Assembly: GCA_963735115.1 (NCBI GenBank)
Contig: CAVTJR010000003.1
Coordinates: 868,001 to 932,000 of the forward strand
DNA length: 64,000 nucleotides
Reading direction: 5' to 3'
Source: JAKACA01 sp963735115
GTDB lineage: Bacteria; Actinomycetota; Acidimicrobiia; Acidimicrobiales; Bog-793
In this document: piece by piece, positions 1-9,625 of the stretch
Layout of the letters: each line of letters opens with the position of its first letter
Position numbering within the stretch: the first letter of the stretch is position 1
Notes under the pieces: generated by a model
What the model was told of the DNA's origin: nothing
Seen by the model: only the letters and a program-made list of their open reading frames with translations
Database searches by the model: none
Program-made: the position numbers and the translations under genes

Positions 1-170
1 GTTGCTCACACCGGCTGCCGACGCCGTGGCCGGACCGTCCATGGGCAAAATTGGCCCAATACCTCGGAGGCCCCGAGCGCCGACCGGATCGGGGCGAGTT
101 CGCAAGCAGGCCGTGTCCGGCGCCCGATCAGTCACGGGCACGACGGCTGTCAACGGTACGCTCGCGGGTG

Positions 171-2507
171 ATGAACCGCGCGCCAGGCGACGAGGCGGGC
201 CCGGAGCATGGCCCGGCGACCGATGGTGAGCGGCCGCCTGAAGAAGCGCTCAGCGGCGTAGCAGTGGAGAACCCCGCGCGGGCGATGGTCCCGCCGCCGA
301 CCGAGTCCGTCGACGGAATCATCGCCATTCTCGAAAAGCACCGTCCCGACCAGGATTACTCCATTGTGCGACGCGCCCACAGCCTGGCGATGAAGGCTCA
401 TCACGGTCAGCGCCGGGACTCCGGCGAGGCGTACATCACCCATCCTGTTGCCGTCGCCACGATCGTGGCGGAGCTTGGGCTCGATGCCATCAGCGCCAGC
501 GCTGCGCTGCTGCACGACGCCGTCGAGGACACCAAAGTCGATCTCGAGCAGATCCGGCAGGAGTTCGGCCCGCAGGTCGCCGACATCGTCGACGGGGTGA
601 CGAAGCTCGACCGCCTGCGCTTCGGGTCGAAGGAGGCGCAACAGGCTGCCTCGATGCGCAAGCTCTTCGTGGCGATGGCCCGCGACTGGCGTGTGCTCGT
701 CATCAAGCTCGCCGACCGCCTGCACAACATGCGCACGATCGACGCCCTGCCCGAGTGGAAGCGCAAGCGCATCGCCCGCGAAACGCTCGACATCTACGCC
801 CCCCTTGCACACCGTCTGGGTATACAAGAGATCAAGTGGCAGCTTGAGGATCTCTCCTTCGAGACCGAGCACCCGAAGCGCTTCGCCGAGATAGCCCAGA
901 TGGTGGCGACCAGAGCACCCCGACGTGAGCTCGAGCTGGCCGAGGTGCTCGCAGCCATGCGAGGGCGTCTCACCGATCTCGGAATCGAGGCGGAGGTAAC
1001 CGGGCGTCCGAAGCACCTCTGGAGCATCTACGAGAAGATGGTGGTCCGCTCGAAGGAGTTCGACGACATCACCGACCTCGTGGCGATCCGCGTGATCGTG
1101 GCGGCGGAGAAGGACTGCTGGGCGGCCCTCGGTGTCGTGCACTCGCTCTGGCCACCAGTGCCGGGGCGGTTCAAGGACTACATCAACTCTCCGAAGTTCA
1201 ACCTCTACCAGTCGTTGCACACGACAGTCGTGGGGCCGCAGGGCAAGCCTGTCGAGGTGCAGATCCGCACTTATGAGATGCACGAGCGTGCCGAGCACGG
1301 CATCGCGGCTCACTGGGGCTACAAGGAGTCACCGCAACGCGCCGTCAGCCGCGGACCGCGATCGACCGACGAGATCGCGTGGCTGCAGCGGATCATGGAC
1401 TGGGAGCGGGAGACGCCCGACCCACAGGAGTTCCTCGAGACCCTCAAGGAGGACCTCGAGTACGACGAGGTCTACGTCTTCACGCCCAAGGGCGAGATCA
1501 TGACGTTGCCCGCCGGCGCCACGCCTGTCGACTTCGCCTACTCCATCCACACCGAGGTCGGCCACCGCTGTGTCGGCGCACGCGTGAATGGCCGGCTCGT
1601 TCCCCTCGAGACACACCTCAAGTCCGGCGACACCGTCGAGATCGTCACGTCCAAAATCCGCTCCGCCGGGCCGTCACGCGACTGGTTGAAGATCGTCACC
1701 TCGCCGCGGGCTCGCAACAAGATCCGGCAGTGGTTCTCCCGGGAGCGCCGGGAGGACGCCATCGACGCCGGCCGCGAGGAGCTCGCCAAGGCTCTGCGGC
1801 GAGCCGGCCTTCCCGTGCAGAAGCTGCAGAGCTCGCCAGCGCTGCTGTCTGTCGCCGCCAGCCTCGGCTATGGCGACCTCGACACCTTGCATGCCGCCCT
1901 CGGGGAAGGTCACGTCTCGGGGCAGTCGATCGTGCAGCGGCTCGAGCGCGAGCTGCGCGGCGGCGACAACGAGATCCAGCTGCCGTCCTCCGCTCTGACG
2001 CCCCGGCGGCCGTCAAGCCGGCGCCGCAGCGCCATTTACGTCGAAGGGCTCGATGACGTCATGGTGCGGCTCTCGCGATGCTGCACACCGGTGCCAGGTG
2101 ACCGCGTCGTCGGTTTCATCACGAAGGGGCGGGGCGTGTCCGTCCATCGGGAGGACTGCGCCAACGCCCTCGCGCTGGCCGGCAGCGAGTCAGAGCGGGT
2201 CATCGAGGTCGAGTGGGACGAGGACCGCCGCGGGGTCTTCGTAGCCGGTATCGAGGTGAAGGCGCTCGACCGCAACCGCCTGCTCGCTGATGCCGCCCGT
2301 GTGCTCTCGGAGCACCACGTGAGCATTCTCTCCTCCTCTTCGAGCACCTCGGGGGATAGGGTGAGCCGTATGCGCTTCGAGTTCGAGCTCGCTGACCCCG
2401 CTCACCTGGACTCGGTGCTGACGTCGCTCCGCCAGCTCGACAGCGTCTACGACGCCTACCGGTTGCTCCCCGGCGCCGGTGAGTCCTCCTCGTCCGAAGC
2501 GAATTGA
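171..2507 (+). CDS. rel: Bifunctional (p)ppGpp synthetase/hydrolase Rel (RelA/SpoT family)
   Basis: Makes and degrades the stringent-response alarmone (p)ppGpp in the cytoplasm. From the ATG at 171 it is 778 aa. It has an N-terminal HD hydrolase domain (LLHDAVEDT, H115/D116) and a synthetase domain (GRPKHLWSIYEKM, EVQIR) carrying RFKD at 333-336, the RXKD form typical of bifunctional Rel rather than monofunctional RelA. A TGS domain starts near 434 (VYVFTPKGEI), a Cys-Cys pair lies at 637-638 in the zinc-finger/RIS region, and an ACT domain ends the protein. The frame is open upstream to 51, but those residues look like low-complexity read-through; GTG 168 is an alternative start. The stop lies at the aspS start region. 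Function is secure and the start is not. Confidence 0.93.
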   Translation: MNRAPGDEAGPEHGPATDGERPPEEALSGVAVENPARAMVPPPTESVDGIIAILEKHRPDQDYSIVRRAHSLAMKAHHGQRRDSGEAYITHPVAVATIVAELGLDAISASAALLHDAVEDTKVDLEQIRQEFGPQVADIVDGVTKLDRLRFGSKEAQQAASMRKLFVAMARDWRVLVIKLADRLHNMRTIDALPEWKRKRIARETLDIYAPLAHRLGIQEIKWQLEDLSFETEHPKRFAEIAQMVATRAPRRELELAEVLAAMRGRLTDLGIEAEVTGRPKHLWSIYEKMVVRSKEFDDITDLVAIRVIVAAEKDCWAALGVVHSLWPPVPGRFKDYINSPKFNLYQSLHTTVVGPQGKPVEVQIRTYEMHERAEHGIAAHWGYKESPQRAVSRGPRSTDEIAWLQRIMDWERETPDPQEFLETLKEDLEYDEVYVFTPKGEIMTLPAGATPVDFAYSIHTEVGHRCVGARVNGRLVPLETHLKSGDTVEIVTSKIRSAGPSRDWLKIVTSPRARNKIRQWFSRERREDAIDAGREELAKALRRAGLPVQKLQSSPALLSVAASLGYGDLDTLHAALGEGHVSGQSIVQRLERELRGGDNEIQLPSSALTPRRPSSRRRSAIYVEGLDDVMVRLSRCCTPVPGDRVVGFITKGRGVSVHREDCANALALAGSESERVIEVEWDEDRRGVFVAGIEVKALDRNRLLADAARVLSEHHVSILSSSSSTSGDRVSRMRFEFELADPAHLDSVLTSLRQLDSVYDAYRLLPGAGESSSSEAN

Positions 2508-2518
2508 CCGGTACGACG

Positions 2519-4327
2519 ATGTCCGAGAGCGACGCCGCGCGCCCCAACGACGGAGTGGAGGACGCCGACCCGGCGCGGCCCCGAGGCCTTCGCACGCGTT
2601 ACTGCGGCACGCTCAGCTCCGCCGATGCCGGCACGCAGGTGACCGTCTGTGGTTGGGTGGCGCGCCGTCGCGAACACGGTGAGCACCTCGCCTTCCTCGA
2701 TGTGCGCGACCACACCGGCGTCATCCAGTGCGTCGTCGACGGTGCGCAGGATCTCCGCTCCGAACACGTCGTTCGCATCTCGGGGGCGGTTCGCCTCCGC
2801 CCTGAGGGGACGATCAACCCGACGCTCGCCACGGGCGAGGTCGAGATCGGGGCGGAAGGCGTCGAGGTCCTCGCCACCGCCGAGCCACCGCCCTTCTCGC
2901 TCGACGCCAGGGCCGAGACCGACGAACCGATCCGACTTCGCTACCGCTATCTCGATTTCCGCACCGAGCGGATGCAGCGCAACCTCCGCATCCGGGCCAA
3001 GGTGAACGCGGCGCTTCGACGGTCGATGGACGAGCAGGGTTTCGTCGAGGTGGAAACCCCCTTGCTGTGGGTGCCGACCCCTGAGGGCGCCCGAGAGTTC
3101 GCCATCCCAACGCGGTTGCAGCCGGGCTTGTTCTATGTGCTTCCCCAGAGCCCCCAGATCGCCAAGCAGCTGCTCATGGTCGGCGGCATCGACCGCTACT
3201 ACCAGATCGCCCGTTGCATGCGGGACGAGGACCTGCGTGCCGACCGCCAATTCGAGTTCACTCAGCTCGACCTCGAAGCGTCCTTCATCACCCAGGAGGA
3301 TGTCTGGGACGTGGTCTCGGTGGCCGTGCTGGCTGCAGCCGAGGCCGCTACCGGGGACGTGCCGCCGCCCGTTGTACGGATGACGTGGGACGAGGCCTTG
3401 GAGCGCTTCGGAACGGACAAGCCGGACCTGCGCTTTGGCATGGAGCTCGTCGATCTCGCCTCCGCGGTCGCCACGACAGACTTCCGTGCTTTCCAGGCCC
3501 CGTGCGTGAAGGCCATTCGCGTGCCGGACGGAGCGTCGGTCGGCCGCAGTCGCCTCGACGGCCTGACCGACCGGGCGAAGCAGCTCGGAGCGGCGGGGCT
3601 CGTCTGGATGCGGGTGATCGAGAGCGGTGGCGAGGTCACGATCGAGTCCCCCGTTGCGAAGTTCCTCTCCGACGCCGAGCAGGCGGCCATCGTCCAGCTC
3701 ACGGGCTCGACCCCAGGTGACCTGCTGCTCATCGTGGCGGGGGAGCGCGTCCAGACCAGCCGTACGCTCGGCCAGCTCCGGCTCGAGCTGGGACAGCCGC
3801 CGGTGTGGGAGCGACCGTTGCGCTTTCTCTGGGTATCCGATTTCCCGATGTTCGAGGGCGTGGACGACGCCGGGCACCCGCTGGCGGCCCACCACCCCTT
3901 CACGATGCCGCATCCCGACGACCTCGAGCTCTTGGAGACGGACCCGCTGCGGGTGCGCTCGCAGTCCTACGACCTCGTCGTCAACGGTTGGGAGCTCGGC
4001 TCGGGCAGCATCCGGATACACCGGGCGGACATCCAGCGCCGGGTCTTCTCAGCTCTAGGGATCAGCGATGCGGAGGCGGAGAACCGCTTCGGGTTCCTGC
4101 TCGGGGCGTTTCGCTACGGGGCTCCCCCTCACGGCGGCTTCGCTTTCGGCACCGATCGCCTGGCCGCCGTGCTCGCCGGCGAGGACAACATCCGCGAGGT
4201 GATCGCCTTCCCGAAGACGCAGTCGGGGGCGGACCTGATGACCGGGGCTCCCCGCGAGATCAGCGCCGCTCAGCTAGCGGAGCTTCGCATCCGCATCATC
4301 CCTCCGGAGGAAAAGCCCACCTCCTGA
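2519..4327 (+). CDS. aspS: Aspartyl-tRNA synthetase
   Basis: Class II synthetase that charges tRNA-Asp, and possibly tRNA-Asn in organisms lacking AsnRS. About 602 aa from the ATG at 2519; a TTG at 2504 overlapping the rel stop is the alternative start. Visible parts are the N-terminal OB-fold anticodon domain (VTVCGWVARRREHGEH), the bacterial-type core (RYRYLDFRTERMQRNLRIR), motif 2 (MRDEDLRADRQFEFTQLDLE), the GAD insertion, and motif 3 (GGFAFGTDRLAAVLAG). Length is normal for bacterial AspRS. It directly follows rel. Whether it is discriminating cannot be told by eye. Confidence 0.95.
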   Translation: MSESDAARPNDGVEDADPARPRGLRTRYCGTLSSADAGTQVTVCGWVARRREHGEHLAFLDVRDHTGVIQCVVDGAQDLRSEHVVRISGAVRLRPEGTINPTLATGEVEIGAEGVEVLATAEPPPFSLDARAETDEPIRLRYRYLDFRTERMQRNLRIRAKVNAALRRSMDEQGFVEVETPLLWVPTPEGAREFAIPTRLQPGLFYVLPQSPQIAKQLLMVGGIDRYYQIARCMRDEDLRADRQFEFTQLDLEASFITQEDVWDVVSVAVLAAAEAATGDVPPPVVRMTWDEALERFGTDKPDLRFGMELVDLASAVATTDFRAFQAPCVKAIRVPDGASVGRSRLDGLTDRAKQLGAAGLVWMRVIESGGEVTIESPVAKFLSDAEQAAIVQLTGSTPGDLLLIVAGERVQTSRTLGQLRLELGQPPVWERPLRFLWVSDFPMFEGVDDAGHPLAAHHPFTMPHPDDLELLETDPLRVRSQSYDLVVNGWELGSGSIRIHRADIQRRVFSALGISDAEAENRFGFLLGAFRYGAPPHGGFAFGTDRLAAVLAGEDNIREVIAFPKTQSGADLMTGAPREISAAQLAELRIRIIPPEEKPTS

Positions 4328-4421
4328 CGACTCTCGTTCGTCGTCGGCCCGCCCGCCAGCCAGCCTCCAGCCGTCTTCAGCACCGACGAGGGTTAGGTGG
4401 CCAGCGGTCGTTCGAGGTACC

Positions 4422-4814
4422 TCAGTCCCGGCGCAGGAGACGCGGCCGCGGCTTGCCGCTGGCGCGTCGACCTGGGGCCGGTGGGTTCGAGTCCTCTGTC
4501 TCGAGGGCTTGGCATTCGACACAGAGGAAACGACCGTCGACAAGATGGGTGAGCCGCTGTTGCCGGCAGGAGCCGCACCAGTGGTCGAGGTAAGCGAGGG
4601 TGGCAGCCGCCCGCCGCCGCTCGGGCGTGAGGTCATCGAGGCGTTTGCGGGCCTCTTCAGTCAGCTCCCACCGGTGGGTCCCGTTGTCCGTCTCGACGCG
4701 TTCAACGAGTCCCCAGCTGAGGAGGCTGCGGAGCAGGGGGTTGAACGCCTCAACCGGGTAGCGCTGGTTGCTCGCCGGCCTCGGCTGCGGTTCGTTGTGT
4801 GGATCGACTTGCAT
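4422..4814 (-). CDS. Small winged-helix-like protein with C-terminal zinc ribbon
   Basis: 130 aa from the ATG at 4814. Residues 20-60 (PVEAFNPLLRSLLSWGLVE then VETDNGTHRWELTEEARKRL) look like a winged helix: a recognition helix followed by a T-H-R-W-E-L-T wing strand, as in MarR or PadR-like folds. C80-x2-C83 and C98-x2-C101 form a four-Cys zinc ribbon, and the tail is basic. The frame is open well upstream, but that part is compositionally poor and there is no better start. It converges with aspS and diverges from rarA. I do not recognise a named family; a DNA-binding or nucleoprotein role is an inference from the fold pattern. Confidence 0.7.
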   Translation of the reverse strand: MQVDPHNEPQPRPASNQRYPVEAFNPLLRSLLSWGLVERVETDNGTHRWELTEEARKRLDDLTPERRRAAATLAYLDHWCGSCRQQRLTHLVDGRFLCVECQALETEDSNPPAPGRRASGKPRPRLLRRD

Positions 4815-5022
4815 GTCGGCGCCTCCATCAGGCTCGCCGTAGTGCTCATACGTGCGGCTCCCCGAGTGTGCAGCATCTCGCGGTGCTGCGGGGTCGCGGG
4901 CGGGAAGAATTTCGCGGGGGTCGCCCGGCGGCACTTGCCTGAGGTGGACGTCCGCTTGACAGCAGCTGTCGCCTCTGTGACGGTCAGACCATGATCGGGC
5001 GCGAACGTGAGGAAACGCCGCC
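4815..5022 (+). other. Divergent intergenic region upstream of rarA
   Basis: 208 bp between two divergent genes. A TTGACA hexamer sits at 4956-4961, but no convincing -10 element is found at 16-18 bp from it. A GAGG at 5009-5012 can serve as the ribosome site for the GTG start of rarA. No LexA-type palindrome is visible. Confidence 0.35.
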
Positions 5023-6465
5023 GTGACTCCGCCGCGACGTTCGTCGGTCGCCAGCTCGAGCGCCAAACAGGGCGAGCCGAGCCTGTTTGACGCCGCCGTC
5101 GATGCCGAGCTGGCAAGAAGAGCGCCGCTTGCGGCCCGCATGCGCCCAGCGACACTGGACGACATCGTCGGCCAGCGACACCTGCTCGCACCCGGGGCGC
5201 CCCTGCGGGTGCTCGTCGAGGCGGACCGGCTCTCGTCGGCTGTCTTCTATGGACCGGCGGGCACGGGCAAGACCTCGGTCGCTCGTCTGGTGGCCCTGCA
5301 CACGAAACGGCGCTTCCGCGCCCTGTCGGCCGTGGAAGCTGGCGTGAAGGATGTCCGCGCAGAGCTGGACGACGCTCGCCAGGCGCTGGGCGCAGAGGGC
5401 GTGGGCACGATCATGTTCCTCGACGAGGTGCACAGGTTCAACAAGGCGCAACAGGACGCTCTTCTCCACGGTGTCGAAGATGGTGTCGTCGTGCTCATCG
5501 GAGCCACGACGGAGAACCCCTTCTTTGCCCTCAACACGCCGCTGTTGAGCCGTTCGACGCTCTGGCGTTTCGAGCCGCTCGACGAGTCCGAGGTGGGAGA
5601 AGTCGCCCGGCGGGCGGCTGCCGCCGAGGGCCTCGAGGTGACAGAAGAGGCGCTCGGGCTCGTCGCCGACCTCGCCTCCGGCGACGCCCGCGTGGCGATC
5701 ACGGTCATCGAAGTGGCGGGCGCCCTCGCTCGAGGCGCCGGCGTGGAGGCTGCTGCCGATGGGGCGGTGGCGTCCTCAGGGCCTCCCGGCGTCCGAATCG
5801 AGGCAGGCCATATCGACCAGGCGCGTTCCATGAGGGCGTTCCGGCACGGCACCGAGGAGCACTACAACCTCATCTCGGCCCTCATCAAGAGCGTGCGTGG
5901 CTCCGACCCGGACGCCGGGCTCTACTGGCTCGCCCGGCTCATCGAGGTGGGGGAGGACCCCAGGTTCGTCGCCCGCAGGCTCGTGATCCTCGCGAGCGAA
6001 GACGTGGGCATGGCCGATCCGATGGCGCTCGTCGTGGCGTCGGCCGCCGCCCACGCCGTGGAGCTCGTCGGGCTGCCGGAAGCGGCCCTCAACCTCTCGC
6101 AAGCGGTCATCCACCTCGCCCTCGCCCCGAAGTCGAACTCTGCGGCCACGGCGATCTGGCGGGCGCAGGAGGAGGTACGCGACGGGCCGTTCGCCGCCGT
6201 GCCACCCCACCTACGGGGTGCCGGTTACTACGGAGCCTCGGCGGTCGGGAGCGGGATCGGCTACGAGTATCCTCACGATGACCCGAGGGGCTACCTCGAC
6301 CAGCAATACCTTCCGGATGAGCTCGCCGGTCGCCGGTACTACGTGCCGAGAACGCACGGTGCCGAAGGCAGCCTCGCGAAGAGATGGCGGGAGCGGCGCG
6401 GGGAGCCGGAGAGCCCGGTAGCCCACAAGAAGACCGGTAGCCCACAAGAAGAAACGAGCTCTTGA
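5023..6465 (+). CDS. rarA: Replication-associated recombination protein A (AAA+ ATPase, RarA/MgsA)
   Basis: AAA+ ATPase related to clamp loaders that acts at stalled or gapped replication forks. 480 aa from a GTG start. Walker A is GPAGTGKT at 77-84, and Walker B is FLDEVHRF from 132, followed by FNKAQQDALL. Sensor 1 is in GATTENPFFALNTPLLSRS. The C-terminal half contains the conserved tetramer region (FRHGTEEHYNLISALIKSVR and DPDAGLYWLARLIEVGEDP). The last 20 residues are an unusual extension encoded by a perfect 19-bp tandem duplication (6415-6452); because 19 is not a multiple of 3, the two copies are read in different frames. The TGA stop overlaps the alaS ATG by one base. Confidence 0.95.
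   Translation: MTPPRRSSVASSSAKQGEPSLFDAAVDAELARRAPLAARMRPATLDDIVGQRHLLAPGAPLRVLVEADRLSSAVFYGPAGTGKTSVARLVALHTKRRFRALSAVEAGVKDVRAELDDARQALGAEGVGTIMFLDEVHRFNKAQQDALLHGVEDGVVVLIGATTENPFFALNTPLLSRSTLWRFEPLDESEVGEVARRAAAAEGLEVTEEALGLVADLASGDARVAITVIEVAGALARGAGVEAAADGAVASSGPPGVRIEAGHIDQARSMRAFRHGTEEHYNLISALIKSVRGSDPDAGLYWLARLIEVGEDPRFVARRLVILASEDVGMADPMALVVASAAAHAVELVGLPEAALNLSQAVIHLALAPKSNSAATAIWRAQEEVRDGPFAAVPPHLRGAGYYGASAVGSGIGYEYPHDDPRGYLDQQYLPDELAGRRYYVPRTHGAEGSLAKRWRERRGEPESPVAHKKTGSPQEETSS
6415..6452 (+). repeat. Perfect 19-bp tandem duplication at rarA 3' end
   Basis: CCGGTAGCCCACAAGAAGA occurs at 6415-6433 and again immediately at 6434-6452. It lies inside the C-terminal extension of rarA. 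The unit length shifts the frame, so the duplication lengthened and rewrote the protein tail. Confidence 0.9.
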
Positions 6466-9086
6466 TGCAGGCCGAACGCCTCCGCACAGCGTTCACGCAG
6501 TTCTTCGTCGAGCGTGGACACAGCGCGGTCGCGCCCGCCAGCCTCATCCCCAACGACCCCTCGGTGCTGTTCACCATCGCCGGCATGGTGCAGTTCAAGT
6601 CGTATCTCATCGGCGAGGCCCCGCCTCCGTACCCGCGGGCGACGACGATCCAGCCGTGCCTGCGCACGAGCGACATCGAGATCATCGGCACGACGCAACG
6701 GCACTGCACGTTCTTCGAGATGCTCGGGAACTTCTCCTTCGGTGACTACTTCAAGGAGAAGGCCATCCCGTACGCCTTCGAGTTCGTGACAGAGGTGCTG
6801 GGTTTCGATCCCGACCGACTCTGGGTGACGGTGCACGAGACCGACGATGAGGCGGCGGAGATCTGGCCATCGACGACGCCCATGCCGGCAGGGCGGGTGC
6901 AGCGCCTCGGCGAGGACAACTTCTGGCAGATGGGAGAGATAGGGCCGTGCGGACCGAGCTCGGAGATCTTCTTCGACCGCGGACCGGAGTTCGGCCCCGG
7001 CGGCGGTCCGGCCTATGACCCGAGCGACCGCTACCCCGAGATCTGGAACCTCGTGTTCATGCAGTACAACCGCTCGGCGGACGGCGCCCTCACGCCGCTG
7101 CCGAAGCGCAACATCGACACCGGCGCCGGTCTCGACCGCCTCCTCGTCATCTTGCAGGACGTCGACAACGTGCAGGCGACCGACCTTGTCGCCCCGATCG
7201 TGCGCACGGCCGAGCGCCTCACCGGGCATCATCTTGCCGAAGGCGGCAACGTCGAGACGAGCCTGCGCGTCATCGGCGACCACTCGCGGGCCTTCACCTT
7301 TCTCGTGTCCGACGGGGTGTTCCCCTCGAACGAAGGGCGGGGGTACGTGCTGCGCCGGCTCATCCGTCGGGCGGTGCTGCGGGCCAACCAGCTCGGGAGC
7401 CGCGGCCTCGTCCTGCCCGATCTCGTCGACTCGGTCGTCGAGACGATGGGGGGGGCCTACCCGAAGCTCGCCTCCGACACCGATCGCATCAAGAAGGTCC
7501 TCGTGCACGAGGAGGAGGCTTTTCTGCGGACGCTCCGTCAGGGGACGGCGCTTCTCGAGGCCGAGCTCTCGAAGGGCGTCACCACGATCCCCGGCGACGT
7601 GGCGTTCCGCTTGCACGACACGTTCGGGTTTCCCTTCGAGGTCACGGTCGAGATCTCGGGGGAGCGGGGTGTGTCGGTCGACGCGGCCGGTTTCGAGCGG
7701 GAGATGGCCGAGCAGCGCTTTCGTGCCAAGGAGGCGTCCAAGCTCGGTACCGCCACCCCGGAGGAGCTGGCCGAGGCATGGCGAGCGATCCGCTCCGAGC
7801 ACGGCCCGAGCGAATTCCTCGGCTACAGCGATGTCACCGCCGAGGCCACGGTGCTCGCCGTCCTGCCGAGCGCCGTGCCGGGTGACTTCGAGAACGTCGA
7901 CGGCGAGCGTGCTCCCGATGGGCTCGAGCTGCTGGAGGTCTTTCTCGACCGCACGCCGTTCTATGCCGAAGGCGGAGGGCAGGTCGGCGACACGGGGGAG
8001 ATCACGACGCCGACGGGGCGCTTTCGCGTGCTCGACACGACTGCTGTCGTCGACGGGCTGACGCGACATCTCGGCTACGTGGTCGACGGGCACATCGAGA
8101 CAGGCGAAGAGGCGACAGCCTCGATCGATGTCGAGCGGCGCGACGCCATCCGGAGAAACCACACCGGTACCCACATGCTCCACTGGGCCCTCCGGGAGGT
8201 GCTTGGCGACCACGTCCGCCAGCACGGCTCCCTCGTGGCACCGGATCGGCTGCGTTTCGACTTCAGTCACTTCGGTCCGCTCAGTCACGACGAGATCGTC
8301 CGCATCGAGGATCTCGTCAACGGCGAGGTGCTGCATGACTGGGTGGTTGACACGGAGGTCACCTCGCGTGAGGAGGCCGAGTCCGAGGGCGCCATCGCTT
8401 TCTTCGGCGAGAGATACGGGGAACGCGTCCGCGTCGTCCACGCCGGCCATGGCTCGGTCGAGCTGTGCGGCGGTACCCACGTTGCCGCCCTCGGCATGAT
8501 CGGGCCGCTGCGGATCCTCTCGGAGCGCTCCATCGCCTCGAACACGCGCCGCATCGAAGCCGTCACGGGCAGGGTCGCGCTGGCGATGATGCGCGAGGAT
8601 GAGGACGCCTTGACGGCAGCTGCCGAGGTGCTGCAGACGACGCCGCCGGAGGTGGTGACGGCGGCTCAGCGGGTGGTCGCTCGGCAGCGAGCGCTCGAGC
8701 ACGAGCTCGCAGGCGTGCGGGGGGCTGCTCTCAGCGCCGACGCTGCCGCGCTGGCGGAGGAGGCCGTGACGAACGGAGGGGTGGTTGTCGCCCGGCGAGA
8801 CGGCCTTGACCCCAACGCCTTGCGCGATCTCGCCCTCAGCGTGCGCGACCGACCGGACGTGAGAGGCGTCGGCCTCGCCGGCCTCGTTGGCGATGACGGC
8901 CGTGTCTCCCTCGTTGTGGCTGCCCGGAAGGATTCGGGCATCGACGCCCGTGCGGCAGCAGCGGCCGCTGCCAAGGCGGTGGGCGGCGGGTCGGGAGGCA
9001 CACCCGAGCTGGCTACGGCCGGTGGCAAGCAGCCTGCCGGGATCGGAAAGGCCCTCGAGCTGCTGCGGGAGTTGCTCGGAGCGTGA
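6465..9086 (+). CDS. alaS: Alanyl-tRNA synthetase
   Basis: Class II synthetase for tRNA-Ala with cis-editing of mischarged Ser or Gly. About 873 aa from the ATG at 6465. The catalytic core begins LRTAFTQFFVERGHSAVAPAS and includes TIQPCLRTSDIEIIGTTQRH and FTFLVSDGVFPSNEGRGYVLRRLIRR (here split by the core fold). The editing-domain zinc ligands are visible: H566 and H570 (HTGTH), C668 and H672 (CGGTH). A C-Ala domain with a Gly-rich stretch (GGGSGGTPELATAGGK) ends the protein. It is translationally coupled: TGATG with rarA and GTGA with ruvX. Confidence 0.96.
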   Translation: MQAERLRTAFTQFFVERGHSAVAPASLIPNDPSVLFTIAGMVQFKSYLIGEAPPPYPRATTIQPCLRTSDIEIIGTTQRHCTFFEMLGNFSFGDYFKEKAIPYAFEFVTEVLGFDPDRLWVTVHETDDEAAEIWPSTTPMPAGRVQRLGEDNFWQMGEIGPCGPSSEIFFDRGPEFGPGGGPAYDPSDRYPEIWNLVFMQYNRSADGALTPLPKRNIDTGAGLDRLLVILQDVDNVQATDLVAPIVRTAERLTGHHLAEGGNVETSLRVIGDHSRAFTFLVSDGVFPSNEGRGYVLRRLIRRAVLRANQLGSRGLVLPDLVDSVVETMGGAYPKLASDTDRIKKVLVHEEEAFLRTLRQGTALLEAELSKGVTTIPGDVAFRLHDTFGFPFEVTVEISGERGVSVDAAGFEREMAEQRFRAKEASKLGTATPEELAEAWRAIRSEHGPSEFLGYSDVTAEATVLAVLPSAVPGDFENVDGERAPDGLELLEVFLDRTPFYAEGGGQVGDTGEITTPTGRFRVLDTTAVVDGLTRHLGYVVDGHIETGEEATASIDVERRDAIRRNHTGTHMLHWALREVLGDHVRQHGSLVAPDRLRFDFSHFGPLSHDEIVRIEDLVNGEVLHDWVVDTEVTSREEAESEGAIAFFGERYGERVRVVHAGHGSVELCGGTHVAALGMIGPLRILSERSIASNTRRIEAVTGRVALAMMREDEDALTAAAEVLQTTPPEVVTAAQRVVARQRALEHELAGVRGAALSADAAALAEEAVTNGGVVVARRDGLDPNALRDLALSVRDRPDVRGVGLAGLVGDDGRVSLVVAARKDSGIDARAAAAAAAKAVGGGSGGTPELATAGGKQPAGIGKALELLRELLGA

Positions 9087-9625
9087 CGCGAGCGGTGGGC
9101 GTCGACCTCGGAGAGCGACGGATCGGGGTTGCGGTGAGTGATGCCGGCGGAGTGCTGGCTTCGCCTTATGGAGTTGTCGAGCGGAGCGGCGACGCCGCTC
9201 TGGACCGGCAGACCCTTGCCGGCATCGTGGCCGAGCTGCACGCCGAGGTGCTCGTCGTCGGGCTGCCGCTGTCGTTGAGCGGCCAAGCAGGGAGAGCTGC
9301 CCGCGCCGCCGCCGACGAGGCGGCCGCCCTGGCAGACGTCGTGGGCGTGCCGGTGACGACCTTCGACGAGCGATTGACCACCGTTGAGGCGGCTCGCCGC
9401 CGGCGTGAGCGGGACGGCGCTGGCGGGGCGGGGCGACAGGGCGGGCGCACTGGCGACCGGGCCACCAGGCGCGCCGGCGGCGCTTTCTCCGCCGGCGCCC
9501 GCCGGACCGGTCGGACCGGCCGGACCGCCGGCGGTCGCTCCCGGGGAGCCGTGATTCGCTCGGGCATCGATGCCGAGGCAGCTGCCGTCATGCTGGGTGC
9601 CTGGCTGGAGGCACAAGAGCGATGA
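9083..9625 (+). CDS. ruvX: RuvX/YqgF-type Holliday junction resolvase-like protein with Gly/Arg insert
   Basis: RNase H-fold nuclease homologue linked to 16S rRNA 5'-end maturation and DNA resolution. 180 aa, starting at a GTG that overlaps the alaS stop. Core motifs are VGVDLGERRIGVAVSD (acidic D8), VVGLPLSLSG, TFDERLTT at 94-100, and GIDAEAAAVML near the C-terminus. Usual members are about 135-150 aa. The excess is a Gly/Arg/Ala/Thr-rich stretch at about 111-155, between the DERLTT helix and the last catalytic Asp, where the family has a short helical loop. It is probably disordered. The stop overlaps the aroE start (ATGA). Confidence 0.88.
   Translation: MTRAVGVDLGERRIGVAVSDAGGVLASPYGVVERSGDAALDRQTLAGIVAELHAEVLVVGLPLSLSGQAGRAARAAADEAAALADVVGVPVTTFDERLTTVEAARRRRERDGAGGAGRQGGRTGDRATRRAGGAFSAGARRTGRTGRTAGGRSRGAVIRSGIDAEAAAVMLGAWLEAQER

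Noticed and set aside
4465..4500. GGTTCGAGTCC, similar to a tRNA T-loop
   Set aside because: The flanking stem bases do not pair, no acceptor or anticodon arm is nearby, and it lies inside a coding region.
6339..8702. A 787-residue minus-strand open frame
   Set aside because: It is antisense to alaS, with the Arg/Gly/Val/His-rich composition of a shadow frame, and has no family motif.
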